Shown here piece by piece: positions 1 through 8,253 of a DNA stretch of 52,123 nt; the first letter of the stretch is position 1, and each line of letters begins with the position of its first letter. The position numbers and the translations under genes were made by a program. The stretch is taken from contig NZ_SGWV01000001.1 of the NCBI RefSeq assembly GCF_004216565.1, positions 1-52,123 of the forward strand. Reading direction: 5' to 3'. Under the pieces are notes generated by a model. The model made no database searches, was not told the origin of the DNA, and saw only the letters and a list, made by a program, of their open reading frames with translations. This DNA is from Sphaerotilus mobilis (lineage in GTDB: Bacteria; Pseudomonadota; Gammaproteobacteria; Burkholderiales; Burkholderiaceae_C).

Positions 1-3000
1 GTGCCGCTGCCACCGACCGTGGTGGTGCCAGCGGCGCTGCTCAAGCTGCCGCCGGTGACGGTGGTGGCCGTCGTGCCGGCCACGGTGACATCGCCCGCCG
101 TGCTGCTGACCTGGCCCGCGCTGGTGACGGTGGCGCCGTTGATGGCGACGGCGCCCGCGCTGCTCGACACCTGCGCGGTGCTCGCCACATCGGCCACGTT
201 GACGGCGGTGACGGTCAGTCCACCGGTGCTGGTCAGTGTGCCGGTGAGGTTCACTTCACCGCCCCGAATGGCCGTGGCCGCCGAGGTGATCGTCGCGTTG
301 CCCACGGTGGTTGTGCCACTGCCACCGACCGTGGTGGTGCCGGTGGCGCTGTCCAGCGTGGCGGACAGCAGTTCGATCGCCGATTGCCCCGCATCGATCG
401 TGAGCGCACCCCCAACGGTGCTCACCACGGTGCCGGCCTGCAAGGACACGCCCTTGAAGGTGGCGCTGGCGTTGTTGATGGTGTTCAGGCTGATGCTGCC
501 ACTCAGGGTCTCGAACCCCGAGGGCCGGCTGTCGAGGCCGCCGATTCGGATGCCGTAGGCGTCGGCGGACGGCAAGGTCATGCCCGACGCATCGGCGGTG
601 ACGCTGATGTTGCCGGTGCCGGTGTTGAGCAGTCTGAAGGACGCGTCCGGCCCGCCACCGATCAGCGATCCACCGGCGGCCAAGGCGCCGCTGCCACCCA
701 CGTTGACGTTGATGTTGCCGCTACCAGCGAGGTCGACCCGTAAGTCCCGGTTCGTGCTGACGCCCAGGACCGGGACGGCGATCGCGCCGCCGTTGTGGGT
801 GGCGCGCAGCGTGATGTCGCGGGCGGTGTCGGTCGCGGTCAGGCGCAGGTTGGAGGCGCCGATCGCTGCGACGCTGCTGCCAGCGGCCACGGTCGAATCG
901 ACCGTGATGCCACCAGAGACGGTGCCGAAGGTCGTGCCGATGCCGAGGATGCCTCCGTCGGCGGAGGTCACCGAGATGTCGCCCGAGGTGGTTCGGATCG
1001 TCGAGTACTCGGAGCGCAAACCGCCCGCGGTGCGGATCGTGACGGCTCCGGCGCCCGTGGCGAGCGAGGTGGCGCGACCCAAGGTCAGGCTGGCCACGGA
1101 ACCGCCGTCTGCAGATCCGATCGTGATGCCGCCACTGCCCGAGCGGGTGTCGATGTCGCCGGCCGAACCCTCCGTGTAGGTGGTGCTGGCGGCCAGGTTG
1201 ACGTGGCCGCTGGTCAGCAGGCTGACGTGGCCGTCCGTGACGATGTTGCCCGCTGTCGTGAGGGTGATGCCGGCCGATCCCGCCGACAGCGTGACGTCGC
1301 CGCGCGGGCTCAGGTTGCCGTTGACGGTCATCGCACCGCCGCTGTCCAGGCGGACGTCGAGCACGCCGCTGCCGCTGCTGGTGATGTTGCCGTTCAGGGT
1401 CAGCGTGCCGTCGGCAATGAGGTGGAGCGTTGCCGAGGTGGACGCCGACAGGGTGATGTCGGCACCCGCCTCTTGGCGCAGGTTGCCGGCCTGCGTACCG
1501 GCGCCGGCCGTCGTCAGCGTGACGCTGGTGCCGGCGTCGAGCACCGCGTTGATGTCGGTGTTGCGCACCACCGAGGCGTTGGCGGTGGGACTGAAGGTGC
1601 TGACGTTGTCGGCGTCGGCCACGCCGCCGCTGTTGTTGCTGGTCGCCGCGGTGCTGATGGTGAGGTCGTAGGGGTCGAGCAGCCACTCGCCCGCCCGGCC
1701 GTTGGTGGCGCGGGCCGAGATGGCCACGCCGTCAACGTCGATGTGATGGCCGGAGGTCTCGATGAATCCGCCATGGCCGGACACCGCGCCACCGCGCGCA
1801 CGCAGGTCGCCAGCGACTCGGGCATCGTCGCCCCAGATGATCAGGCGGCCGCCGTCGCCCTGGTCAGACGCCGACACATCGATCCGGGCGCCGCTGGCGA
1901 CCACCGTGCGCGCGGCAGGATCGACCTGGCGCGCGTTGATCTGCAGGGCTGACCCCTTCAGGTCGGCGCCGATCCGGACCTGGCCCCCACCGTTCAGACC
2001 GACGGCCTCGATGCGGGCGGTCGGTCCGATGTGGATGGACTGGCCGGCCACGACGATGTCGCCACCACGGGCGTCGATTGCGTTGGCCTGCACGCTGCCG
2101 TCGAGCTGCACCTCACCGCCGATCGCCTCCAGCACGATGCGGCCCTGGGCGTCGCGGCCCAGGCCTTCGGCACCGGGCAGGCGATCCACCCGGATCAGGC
2201 CGTCGTGTCGCACGGCACCCGCGCCCACCTGCACCGAGCCACCGGCCGCCAGCAACTGGCCGAGGTTGACGACGCTGTGTGCCGGTGCCGCCACGATGTG
2301 GCTGATCTCGGGGCGCTCGAGGTCGGTCAGCGTGATGCGCTGGCCAGCCGCCAGCACGACCTGACCGCCGTCGACCTGGACCGTGCCACCCTGGGTCACC
2401 GCCCCGCCCAACAGCGCGACGGTGCTGCCGCGCGTGCCGACGATCTGGCCTTGCTGGATTACGCCGGCCGCACCGGAGCCGGCCTGTTCGAAGCGCAGCC
2501 GTCCGGCGGCGAAATCGGCATCGGACAGGTTCAGCGTCGAGGCGACGAAGCCGGCGGTGTCGACCCGCGCCTGGGCGCCGATCAGGATGCCGTTGCCGTT
2601 GATCACGAAGACCCGGCCGTTGGACTGCAGCAGGCCGAGGATCTCGCTGCCCCCGCTGCCGGTGACGCGGTTGAGCACGGCGCTGGCGGCGTTGCGCTGC
2701 TCGAAGCGCACGGCCTCGTTCGCGCCGATGTTGAAGCTGGCCCAGTCGATCACCGCCCCGGGCGTGTTGCGCACCGTCGTCTGTTGGCCCCGGGTGTGGA
2801 TGTCGACCGTGCCGGCGCGCACCGTGGCGCCCTGTGGCGCGGCCCGCGCGGGCCCTTGGCCGCTGACGCCGGCCAGCAGCAGGGCGGTGACCAAGGGCAA
2901 CAAGGAGCGGCCGACGGTGGCCGAGCCGGGGCCCTGGGCGCGGGCGGTTTCCTGGACGGCGACGCGCAGGCCGGTCGCCCGGTTGCGGACGACCCGATGG

Positions 3001-3011
3001 ATGCGGTTCAT
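1..3011 (-). CDS. FhaB/TpsA-like two-partner secretion exoprotein, N-terminal part (runs off the window)
   Basis: This is the first 1003 codons of a large secreted beta-helical protein; no stop is met before the window edge. It begins with an extended signal peptide region (MNRIHRVVRNRATG), then a hydrophobic stretch ending near an ARAAP cleavage-like site. A TPS/haemagglutination domain follows, with FNIGANEAVRF, NRVTGSGGSEILG and NGRVFVINGNGILIG. The motif WLLDPYDLTI, around residue 445, is typical of the end of this domain. The rest is Gly/Ser/Thr/Val-rich beta-helix repeat; TTTVGGSG occurs twice near the left edge. An AAGGA ribosome site lies 6-7 bases before the ATG. In this family a TpsB outer-membrane pore exports the protein; no such gene is in the window. 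Adhesin or sheath/biofilm roles are possible, but the C-terminus that would decide is missing. Confidence 0.88.
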   Translation of the reverse strand, partial: MNRIHRVVRNRATGLRVAVQETARAQGPGSATVGRSLLPLVTALLLAGVSGQGPARAAPQGATVRAGTVDIHTRGQQTTVRNTPGAVIDWASFNIGANEAVRFEQRNAASAVLNRVTGSGGSEILGLLQSNGRVFVINGNGILIGAQARVDTAGFVASTLNLSDADFAAGRLRFEQAGSGAAGVIQQGQIVGTRGSTVALLGGAVTQGGTVQVDGGQVVLAAGQRITLTDLERPEISHIVAAPAHSVVNLGQLLAAGGSVQVGAGAVRHDGLIRVDRLPGAEGLGRDAQGRIVLEAIGGEVQLDGSVQANAIDARGGDIVVAGQSIHIGPTARIEAVGLNGGGQVRIGADLKGSALQINARQVDPAARTVVASGARIDVSASDQGDGGRLIIWGDDARVAGDLRARGGAVSGHGGFIETSGHHIDVDGVAISARATNGRAGEWLLDPYDLTISTAATSNNSGGVADADNVSTFSPTANASVVRNTDINAVLDAGTSVTLTTAGAGTQAGNLRQEAGADITLSASTSATLHLIADGTLTLNGNITSSGSGVLDVRLDSGGAMTVNGNLSPRGDVTLSAGSAGITLTTAGNIVTDGHVSLLTSGHVNLAASTTYTEGSAGDIDTRSGSGGITIGSADGGSVASLTLGRATSLATGAGAVTIRTAGGLRSEYSTIRTTSGDISVTSADGGILGIGTTFGTVSGGITVDSTVAAGSSVAAIGASNLRLTATDTARDITLRATHNGGAIAVPVLGVSTNRDLRVDLAGSGNINVNVGGSGALAAGGSLIGGGPDASFRLLNTGTGNISVTADASGMTLPSADAYGIRIGGLDSRPSGFETLSGSISLNTINNASATFKGVSLQAGTVVSTVGGALTIDAGQSAIELLSATLDSATGTTTVGGSGTTTVGNATITSAATAIRGGEVNLTGTLTSTGGLTVTAVNVADVASTAQVSSSAGAVAINGATVTSAGQVSSTAGDVTVAGTTATTVTGGSLSSAAGTTTVGGSG

Positions 3012-3175
3012 GGCGTGTTTCCTTGCGAGCGGGCTCGAACAGCCCTTGACCATCGAGACGGTCGGACGATCTGGATCGACGCCAGTCGCAGCCGTCGCCG
3101 CGTCGCGTCAGAGGGTTTGAATCGGGCCGGGAGGCAAGCTGAATGCCTCGTTCATGTTGCGTCGACGGTCACGCA

Positions 3176-3202
3176 CCCTTGAGCGACATCAAGGGCTTTT
3201 TT
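3176..3202 (+). terminator. Small hairpin followed by six T's, upstream of cysC
   Basis: CCCTTG (3176-3181) pairs with CAAGGG (3190-3195) around an 8-base loop, and is followed by C and TTTTTT (3197-3202). It has the shape of a weak rho-independent terminator reading rightward. It lies in the 276-base gap between the divergent exoprotein gene and cysC, so it could be an attenuator in the cysC leader or simply a chance hairpin. Nothing else in the gap is convincing. Confidence 0.35.
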
Positions 3203-3287
3203 CGCCCGCTGTTGCCGGAAACGTGTCCTTTTCGGACCCTTACGCTGGCGGGACATCGACCCGAAAACCGGCGACTTGAGGACTTTT

Positions 3288-3890
3288 TTGAAAACGCTTG
3301 CACTGTCGAACGCTTGTCCAGCAACCCTCTGGTTCACCGGCCTGTCGGGTGCCGGCAAGACCACGCTGGTGCGGGCGCTGCAGGCCCGGCTCGAAGGCCA
3401 GGGCGTGCGCACCGCCGTGCTCGACGGCGACGCCTTGCGCAGCGGCTTGTGCGCCGATCTGGGCTTCGATGACGCCGCACGCGCGGAGAACGTGCGCCGC
3501 GCCGCCGAGGTCGCGCGGCTGATGAACGACGCCGGCCTGGTCGTGCTGTGCGCGCTGATCTCGCCGCGCCGGGCCCATCGCGAGCGGGCGCGCCACATCG
3601 TCGGCGCGGACCGTTTCCGTGAGATCCACGTGTCCACGCCACTGGCGGTCTGCGAAGCGCGTGACCCGAAGGGCCTGTATGCGCGGGCGCGGCGCGGCGA
3701 GCTGCGCCGCTTCACCGGTCTGGACGATCCCTATGATGTGCCCACCGCGCCGTGGTGGGCCGTGGACACCAGCCAGGTCGACCCGTCAGCCGCCGTCGAC
3801 GCGTTGCTGAACCAGTTGCAAGGCCGGGCTCAGCCGATCGACACCGCGCCGGGAAAGACCCACAGCAAGCCGGCCGTCATCACGACATAG
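3288..3890 (+). CDS. cysC: Adenylylsulfate (APS) kinase
   Basis: The enzyme phosphorylates adenosine 5'-phosphosulfate with ATP to give PAPS, for sulfate assimilation or sulfation. About 200 aa, the usual size. The Walker A loop GLSGAGKTT is at residues 18-26; [18 protein letters not shown] and [19 protein letters not shown] match the APS-kinase family. No ATG is available. TTG at 3288 is preferred because GAGGA (3278-3282) sits 5 bases upstream; TTG at 3276 is the alternative. The last 61 bases overlap the end of the convergent membrane-protein gene, so the C-terminal tail (after about QLQGRAQ) is unlikely to be conserved. No cysD, cysN or cysH is nearby, so it stands alone, divergent from the exoprotein gene. 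Confidence 0.85.
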   Translation: MKTLALSNACPATLWFTGLSGAGKTTLVRALQARLEGQGVRTAVLDGDALRSGLCADLGFDDAARAENVRRAAEVARLMNDAGLVVLCALISPRRAHRERARHIVGADRFREIHVSTPLAVCEARDPKGLYARARRGELRRFTGLDDPYDVPTAPWWAVDTSQVDPSAAVDALLNQLQGRAQPIDTAPGKTHSKPAVITT

Positions 3891-4315
3891 CGCAGCAGCT
3901 TGCCCACCGCCATCCAGGCCACGCAGGGCCAGAAGGGCAGCTTGAGCCAGCCGGCGACCAGGCACAGCGGATCGCCGACGATCGGCAGCCAGGCCAGCAG
4001 GCAGGCCTTGGGGCCGAAGCGCTGGAGGATCGCCAGCGCCCGGTTCTCCGGGCCGTGGTGGGTGACGCGTTCGTAGGCGCGCTCGGCGCCCCACCCCATC
4101 CACCAGGAGATCGCCCCGCCCAGCGTGTTGCCGGCGGTGGCCACCAGAACGACCGGCCAGAACTCGGCCGGGTTGAGCTTGACCAGCCCGAACACGACCG
4201 CCTCCGAGCCCATCGGCAAGATCGTGGCCGACAGCGTCGAGACGACGAAGACGGTCAGCAAGCTGTACTGCGGCAGGGCCAGCGTGGCCAGCAGCGAGGG
4301 GATCCAGGTGTCCAT
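3830..4315 (-). CDS. YqaA-family (DedA/SNARE-associated-like) inner-membrane protein
   Basis: A 161-aa polytopic membrane protein with four or so hydrophobic segments. It contains [15 protein letters not shown] and a [20 protein letters not shown] block, the pattern of the YqaA branch of the DedA/VTT superfamily. Members of the wider superfamily are linked to undecaprenyl-phosphate or lipid handling; the role of YqaA proteins is not well defined. The ATG at 4315 begins [18 protein letters not shown]; a longer upstream reading frame exists but is Arg-rich and unlikely to be coding. It converges on cysC, with stop codons overlapping by 61 bases, and diverges from dusB. Confidence 0.75.
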   Translation of the reverse strand: MDTWIPSLLATLALPQYSLLTVFVVSTLSATILPMGSEAVVFGLVKLNPAEFWPVVLVATAGNTLGGAISWWMGWGAERAYERVTHHGPENRALAILQRFGPKACLLAWLPIVGDPLCLVAGWLKLPFWPCVAWMAVGKLLRYVVMTAGLLWVFPGAVSIG

Positions 4316-4402
4316 GGCGGCGCATTCTGGCGGTCCGGCAAGACACCCGCCGGGTGGCCGCGGCAAGCCCCGGGCCCCCCAGTTCCGGGGGAGGGCGCTG
4401 GC

Positions 4403-4408
4403 TATACT
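4403..4408 (+). promoter_or_regulatory. Candidate -10 element (TATACT) for dusB-fis
   Basis: TATACT matches the sigma-70 -10 consensus at five of six positions and stands out in very GC-rich sequence about 94 bases before the dusB ATG. No good -35 hexamer was found at 16-18 bases, so the call rests on the -10 alone. Confidence 0.35.
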
Positions 4409-4501
4409 CTGCCTCCTTTTGCAGCAACCCAGCTGCGTCCAGAGCTGCCGGCGCCCCCTCCGGCGCCCGCCCCTCCTCCTCCGTTTCGCTCCCCCCACGT
4501 G

Positions 4502-5560
4502 ATGCAGATCGGCCCCCACACGCTGCCGAACCGGCTGTTCGTTGCCCCCATGGCGGGGGTGACCGACCGCGCGTTCCGCCAGCTTTGCAAGCGCCTGGGG
4601 GCGGGCTATGCGGTCAGCGAGATGGTGAGTTCACGCCCCGAACTGCGCGACAGCCGCAAGACCAGCCGCCGGCTTGATCACGTCGGCGAGGTCGCCCCGA
4701 TCGCCGTGCAGATCGCCGGCACCGACCCGGCGGAGATGGCCCAGGCGGCGCGCGACAACATCGCCTGCGGCGCCCAGATCATCGACATCAACATGGGCTG
4801 CCCGGCCAAGAAGGTGTGCAACGTCTGGGCCGGCTCGGCCCTGATGCGCGACGAGGACCTGGCGCTGCGCATCGTCGCAGCCGTGGTCGACGCCTGCGCC
4901 CCGCTGGGCGTGCCGGTGACGCTGAAGATGCGCACCGGCTGGTGCCAGCAAGATCGCAACGCACTGACCATCGCGCGCGCCGCCCAGGACGCCGGTGTGG
5001 CGATGGTGACGGTGCATGGCCGCACCCGCGAGCAGGGTTACAAGGGCGAGGCCGAATACGCCACGATCGCCGCCGTCAAGGCCGCGCTGACGATCCCGGT
5101 GGTCGCCAACGGCGACATCGACAGCCCGCGCAAGGCCGCCGCCGTGCTGGCCGCGACCGGCGCCGATGCCGTCATGATCGGCCGCGCCGCCCAGGGCCGG
5201 CCGTGGATCTTCCAGGAGATCCACCATTACCTCGCCACCGGCACCGAGCTGCCCGCGCCCGCCACGCTGCAGGTGCGCGACTGGCTGCTCGAACACCTGC
5301 AGGACCATTACGGCCTCTACGGCGAACTCGCCGGCGTGCGCACCGCCCGCAAGCACATCGGCTGGGCCGTACACGCGCTGCCCGGTGGCGGCGAGTTCCG
5401 CGCCCGCATGAACACCCTGTCGAGCACCGCCGAACAGTGGCGCGCGCTGGACGACTACCTGACCGGGCTGGCCGAACGCCACCCGGCCTGGCCCGACGCC
5501 CGCCCCGCGCCCGAGCCGGCCCACGACGACGTCCAGCCGCCGGCTGCCCTGACCGCATGA
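4502..5560 (+). CDS. dusB: tRNA-dihydrouridine synthase B
   Basis: A flavin enzyme that reduces uridine to dihydrouridine in the D-loop of tRNA; 352 aa, in the normal range. The N-terminal FMN-binding TIM barrel shows APMAGVTDRAFR at 15-26, the active-site Cys at position 100 in NMGCPAKKV, TLKMRTGW, TVHGRTREQGY and ANGDIDSPRKA...GADAVMIGRAAQGRPW. ATG at 4502 starts MQIGPHTLPNRLFVAPMAG; a GTG at 4499 would add one residue. It is the first gene of a dusB-fis pair, overlapping fis by 4 bases (ATGA), the same pairing as in Escherichia coli. The C-terminal 25 residues are Pro/Ala-rich and probably unstructured. Confidence 0.95.
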   Translation: MQIGPHTLPNRLFVAPMAGVTDRAFRQLCKRLGAGYAVSEMVSSRPELRDSRKTSRRLDHVGEVAPIAVQIAGTDPAEMAQAARDNIACGAQIIDINMGCPAKKVCNVWAGSALMRDEDLALRIVAAVVDACAPLGVPVTLKMRTGWCQQDRNALTIARAAQDAGVAMVTVHGRTREQGYKGEAEYATIAAVKAALTIPVVANGDIDSPRKAAAVLAATGADAVMIGRAAQGRPWIFQEIHHYLATGTELPAPATLQVRDWLLEHLQDHYGLYGELAGVRTARKHIGWAVHALPGGGEFRARMNTLSSTAEQWRALDDYLTGLAERHPAWPDARPAPEPAHDDVQPPAALTA

Positions 5561-5796
5561 GTTCCTCACCTCCCATCGACGACTCCATCCGCCAGAACCT
5601 CGAGATCTACTTCGAGGACCTGGACGGCACCGAGCCGCATGCGCTCTACGAGATGGTCCTGAAGGCCGTCGAACGTCCGCTGCTGGACGTGGTCATGCGC
5701 AAGGCCGACGGCAACCAGAGCCGCGCTGCCGAATGGCTGGGCATCAACCGCAACACGCTGCGCCGCAAGCTGATCGAGCACAAGCTCATCGACTGA
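5557..5796 (+). CDS. fis: Fis-family nucleoid-associated DNA-binding protein
   Basis: Short 79-aa protein that is almost entirely the Fis DNA-binding region. Helix-turn-helix residues [20 protein letters not shown] are at about 55-74. E. coli Fis bends DNA and regulates rRNA and growth-phase genes; betaproteobacterial forms are shorter, as here, at the N-terminus. The ATG overlaps the dusB stop (ATGA), so translation is probably coupled. An 82-base gap separates it from purH. Confidence 0.93.
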   Translation: MSSSPPIDDSIRQNLEIYFEDLDGTEPHALYEMVLKAVERPLLDVVMRKADGNQSRAAEWLGINRNTLRRKLIEHKLID

Positions 5797-5878
5797 GCCA
5801 GCCAGCGCCTTCGGGCACTGCGGCGCGCCCGCTCCCCATCCTGAACCCCACTGCGGCCGATGTCGGCCCGAGCCCACC

Positions 5879-7498
5879 ATGACCACCGCCCTCCTCTCCG
5901 TTTCCAACAAGACCGGCGTCGTCGACTTCGCCCGCGGCCTGCACGCCCTGGGTGTGAAGCTACTGTCGACCGGTGGCACCGCCAAGCTGCTGGCCGATGC
6001 CGGCCTGCCGGTCACCGAAGTGGCCGAGCACACCGGCTTTCCCGAGATGCTCGACGGCCGCGTCAAGACGCTGCACCCGACCATCCACGGCGGCCTGCTG
6101 GCGCGCCGTGACGTGCCCGAACACATGGCCGCGCTGGCCGCCCACGGCATCGCCACCATCGACCTGCTGGTCGTCAACCTCTACCCCTTCGAGGCGACGG
6201 TTGCCAAGGCTGGCTGCTCGCTGGAAGACGCGATCGAGAACATCGACATCGGCGGCCCGGCCATGGTGCGCAGCGCCGCCAAGAACTGGGCCGACGTCGC
6301 CGTGCTGACCGACGCCAGCCAGTACGCCGAGGTGCTGGCCGAGCTGCGCGCCGATGGTCGCACCAGCCGCGCCACCCGCTTCAAGCTGTCGGTCGCGGCC
6401 TTCAACCGCATCAGCAACTACGACGCGGCGATCAGCGACTACCTGTCTTCGCTGGTCGACGGCGCGGCAAGCGCTGCCGGCGCCACACCAGCGCGCCGCG
6501 AGTTCCCGGCCCAGTCCAACGGCCGCTTCGTCAAGCTGCAGGACCTGCGCTATGGCGAGAACCCGCACCAGGCCGCCGCCTTCTACCGTGACCTGCACCC
6601 CGCGCCCGGCTCGCTGGTGACGGCCCGCCAGCTGCAGGGCAAGGAGCTGTCCTACAACAACATCGCCGATGCCGACGCGGCCTGGGAATGTGTCAAGAGC
6701 TTTGACGCCGCTGCCGGAGAGGTCGCCTGCGTCATCGTCAAGCACGCCAACCCCTGCGGCGTAGCCCTCGGCTCGGACGCCGCCCAGGCCTATGCCAAGG
6801 CCTTCCAGACCGATCCGACCTCGGCCTTCGGCGGGATCATCGCCTTCAACACGACGGTCGACCGCGCCGCTGCCGAACACGTCGCCAAGCAGTTCGTCGA
6901 GGTGCTGATCGCGCCGGCCTACAGCGACGAGGCGCTGGCCGTCTTCGCCGCCAAGGCCAACACCCGCGTGCTGCAGATCCCGCTCGACGGCATCGACCGC
7001 CGCAGCGCCTCGGCCTGGCAGCGCGGCCAGAACGCCCATGACGTCAAGCGCGTCGGCTCGGGCCTGCTGATCCAGAGCGCCGACAACCACGAACTGCAGC
7101 GCGCCGACCTGAAGGTGGTGACCCAGCTCGCGCCGTCTGACGCCCAGATCAACGACCTGCTGTTCGCCTGGAAGGTCGGCAAGTTCGTCAAGAGCAATGC
7201 CATCGTCTTCTGCAAGGACGGCATGACGGTGGGCGTCGGTGCCGGCCAGATGAGCCGGCTGGACTCCGCCCGCATCGCCAGCATCAAGGCCGGCCACGCC
7301 GGTCTGACGCTGGCTGGCAGCGTGGTCGCCAGCGACGCCTTCTTCCCCTTCCGCGACGGCCTGGACGTGCTGGCCGATGCGGGCGCGCTGTGCGTGATCC
7401 AGCCGGGTGGCTCGATGCGCGACCCCGAGGTCATCGCCGCCGCCGACGAGCGCGGCATCGCGATGGTCTTCACCGGCGTGCGGCACTTCCGCCACTGA
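5879..7498 (+). CDS. purH: Bifunctional AICAR formyltransferase / IMP cyclohydrolase
   Basis: Catalyses the last two steps of IMP synthesis in the cytosol. 539 aa is close to the family norm. The N-terminal cyclohydrolase (MGS-like) domain has [39 protein letters not shown] and [16 protein letters not shown]. The C-terminal transformylase domain has [23 protein letters not shown] with the catalytic Lys-His pair, [13 protein letters not shown] and [11 protein letters not shown]. The gene sits between fis and ruvC, as in other Burkholderiales; the stop is 4 bases from the ruvC start. Confidence 0.97.
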   Translation: MTTALLSVSNKTGVVDFARGLHALGVKLLSTGGTAKLLADAGLPVTEVAEHTGFPEMLDGRVKTLHPTIHGGLLARRDVPEHMAALAAHGIATIDLLVVNLYPFEATVAKAGCSLEDAIENIDIGGPAMVRSAAKNWADVAVLTDASQYAEVLAELRADGRTSRATRFKLSVAAFNRISNYDAAISDYLSSLVDGAASAAGATPARREFPAQSNGRFVKLQDLRYGENPHQAAAFYRDLHPAPGSLVTARQLQGKELSYNNIADADAAWECVKSFDAAAGEVACVIVKHANPCGVALGSDAAQAYAKAFQTDPTSAFGGIIAFNTTVDRAAAEHVAKQFVEVLIAPAYSDEALAVFAAKANTRVLQIPLDGIDRRSASAWQRGQNAHDVKRVGSGLLIQSADNHELQRADLKVVTQLAPSDAQINDLLFAWKVGKFVKSNAIVFCKDGMTVGVGAGQMSRLDSARIASIKAGHAGLTLAGSVVASDAFFPFRDGLDVLADAGALCVIQPGGSMRDPEVIAAADERGIAMVFTGVRHFRH

Positions 7499-7502
7499 TC
7501 CG

Positions 7503-8051
7503 GTGCGCATCCTCGGCATCGACCCCGGCCTGGTCTCGACCGGCTTCGGCGTGATCGAGGCCGACGGCCCCAGGCTGCGCTACATCGCCAGCGGCACGAT
7601 CAAGACGCGCGAGGCGGCCATCGGCGATCTGCCCGGCCGCATCAAGATCATCTTCGAGGGCGTGCGCGAGGTCGTCTCGACCTATCAGCCGAACGCCGCC
7701 GCGCTCGAGATCGTCTTCGTCAACGTCAACCCGCAGAGCACGCTGCTGCTTGGGCAGGCGCGTGGCGCCGCACTGGCCGCGCTGGTCAGCGCCGACCTGG
7801 CGGTGGCCGAGTACACGGCGGTGCAGATGAAGAAGGCCGTGGTCGGCCACGGTCAGGCGCGCAAGGAGCAGATCCAGGCCATGGTCGCCCGGCTGCTGCA
7901 ACTGCCCGGCGAACCCGGCAAGGACGCCGCCGACGCGCTCGGCCTGGCCATCGCCCACGCCCACGCCGGCAGCACCTTCGCCGCCGCCGCCGCCAGCACC
8001 ACGCTGACACGTCGCCAGCACGCGCAGTACAAGGGCGGTCGGATCTATTGA
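7503..8051 (+). CDS. ruvC: Crossover junction endodeoxyribonuclease RuvC
   Basis: Resolves Holliday junctions by paired nicks. 182 aa. The acidic catalytic residues of the family can be placed: Asp7 in RILGIDPGL, Glu in [14 protein letters not shown], and the Asp pair in [15 protein letters not shown]. The start is GTG at 7503, four bases after purH; it gives VRILGIDPG directly, so no upstream extension is needed. ruvA and ruvB do not follow; the next gene is an unrelated c-di-GMP protein. The C-terminal Ala/Thr/Arg tail is typical of betaproteobacterial RuvC. Confidence 0.95.
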   Translation: MRILGIDPGLVSTGFGVIEADGPRLRYIASGTIKTREAAIGDLPGRIKIIFEGVREVVSTYQPNAAALEIVFVNVNPQSTLLLGQARGAALAALVSADLAVAEYTAVQMKKAVVGHGQARKEQIQAMVARLLQLPGEPGKDAADALGLAIAHAHAGSTFAAAAASTTLTRRQHAQYKGGRIY

Positions 8052-8253
8052 CGGTCCCCAGGTCCGGGCTGCGCCCGGCCCGGCAGTTCCTGGCTATCGC
8101 CCCGCGTGGCGCTTGATGCTGCTCAAGCGTCGCCCGGCACTGGCGGAAGATGTGGGCCTGCATCACGCCGCAAGCCTTGCGGGGGCTGGCCCGCCTCCAT
8201 CGCGGCGCGTACGATCGAAAACCGAACCGACGGCCTCGATCCTGCTCCTGCCC

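Noticed and set aside
8113-8253. Upstream start (TTG 8113 or ATG 8116) for the GGDEF-EAL protein
   Set aside because: The 47 extra residues have no domain character, and the PAS domain begins soon after ATG 8254.
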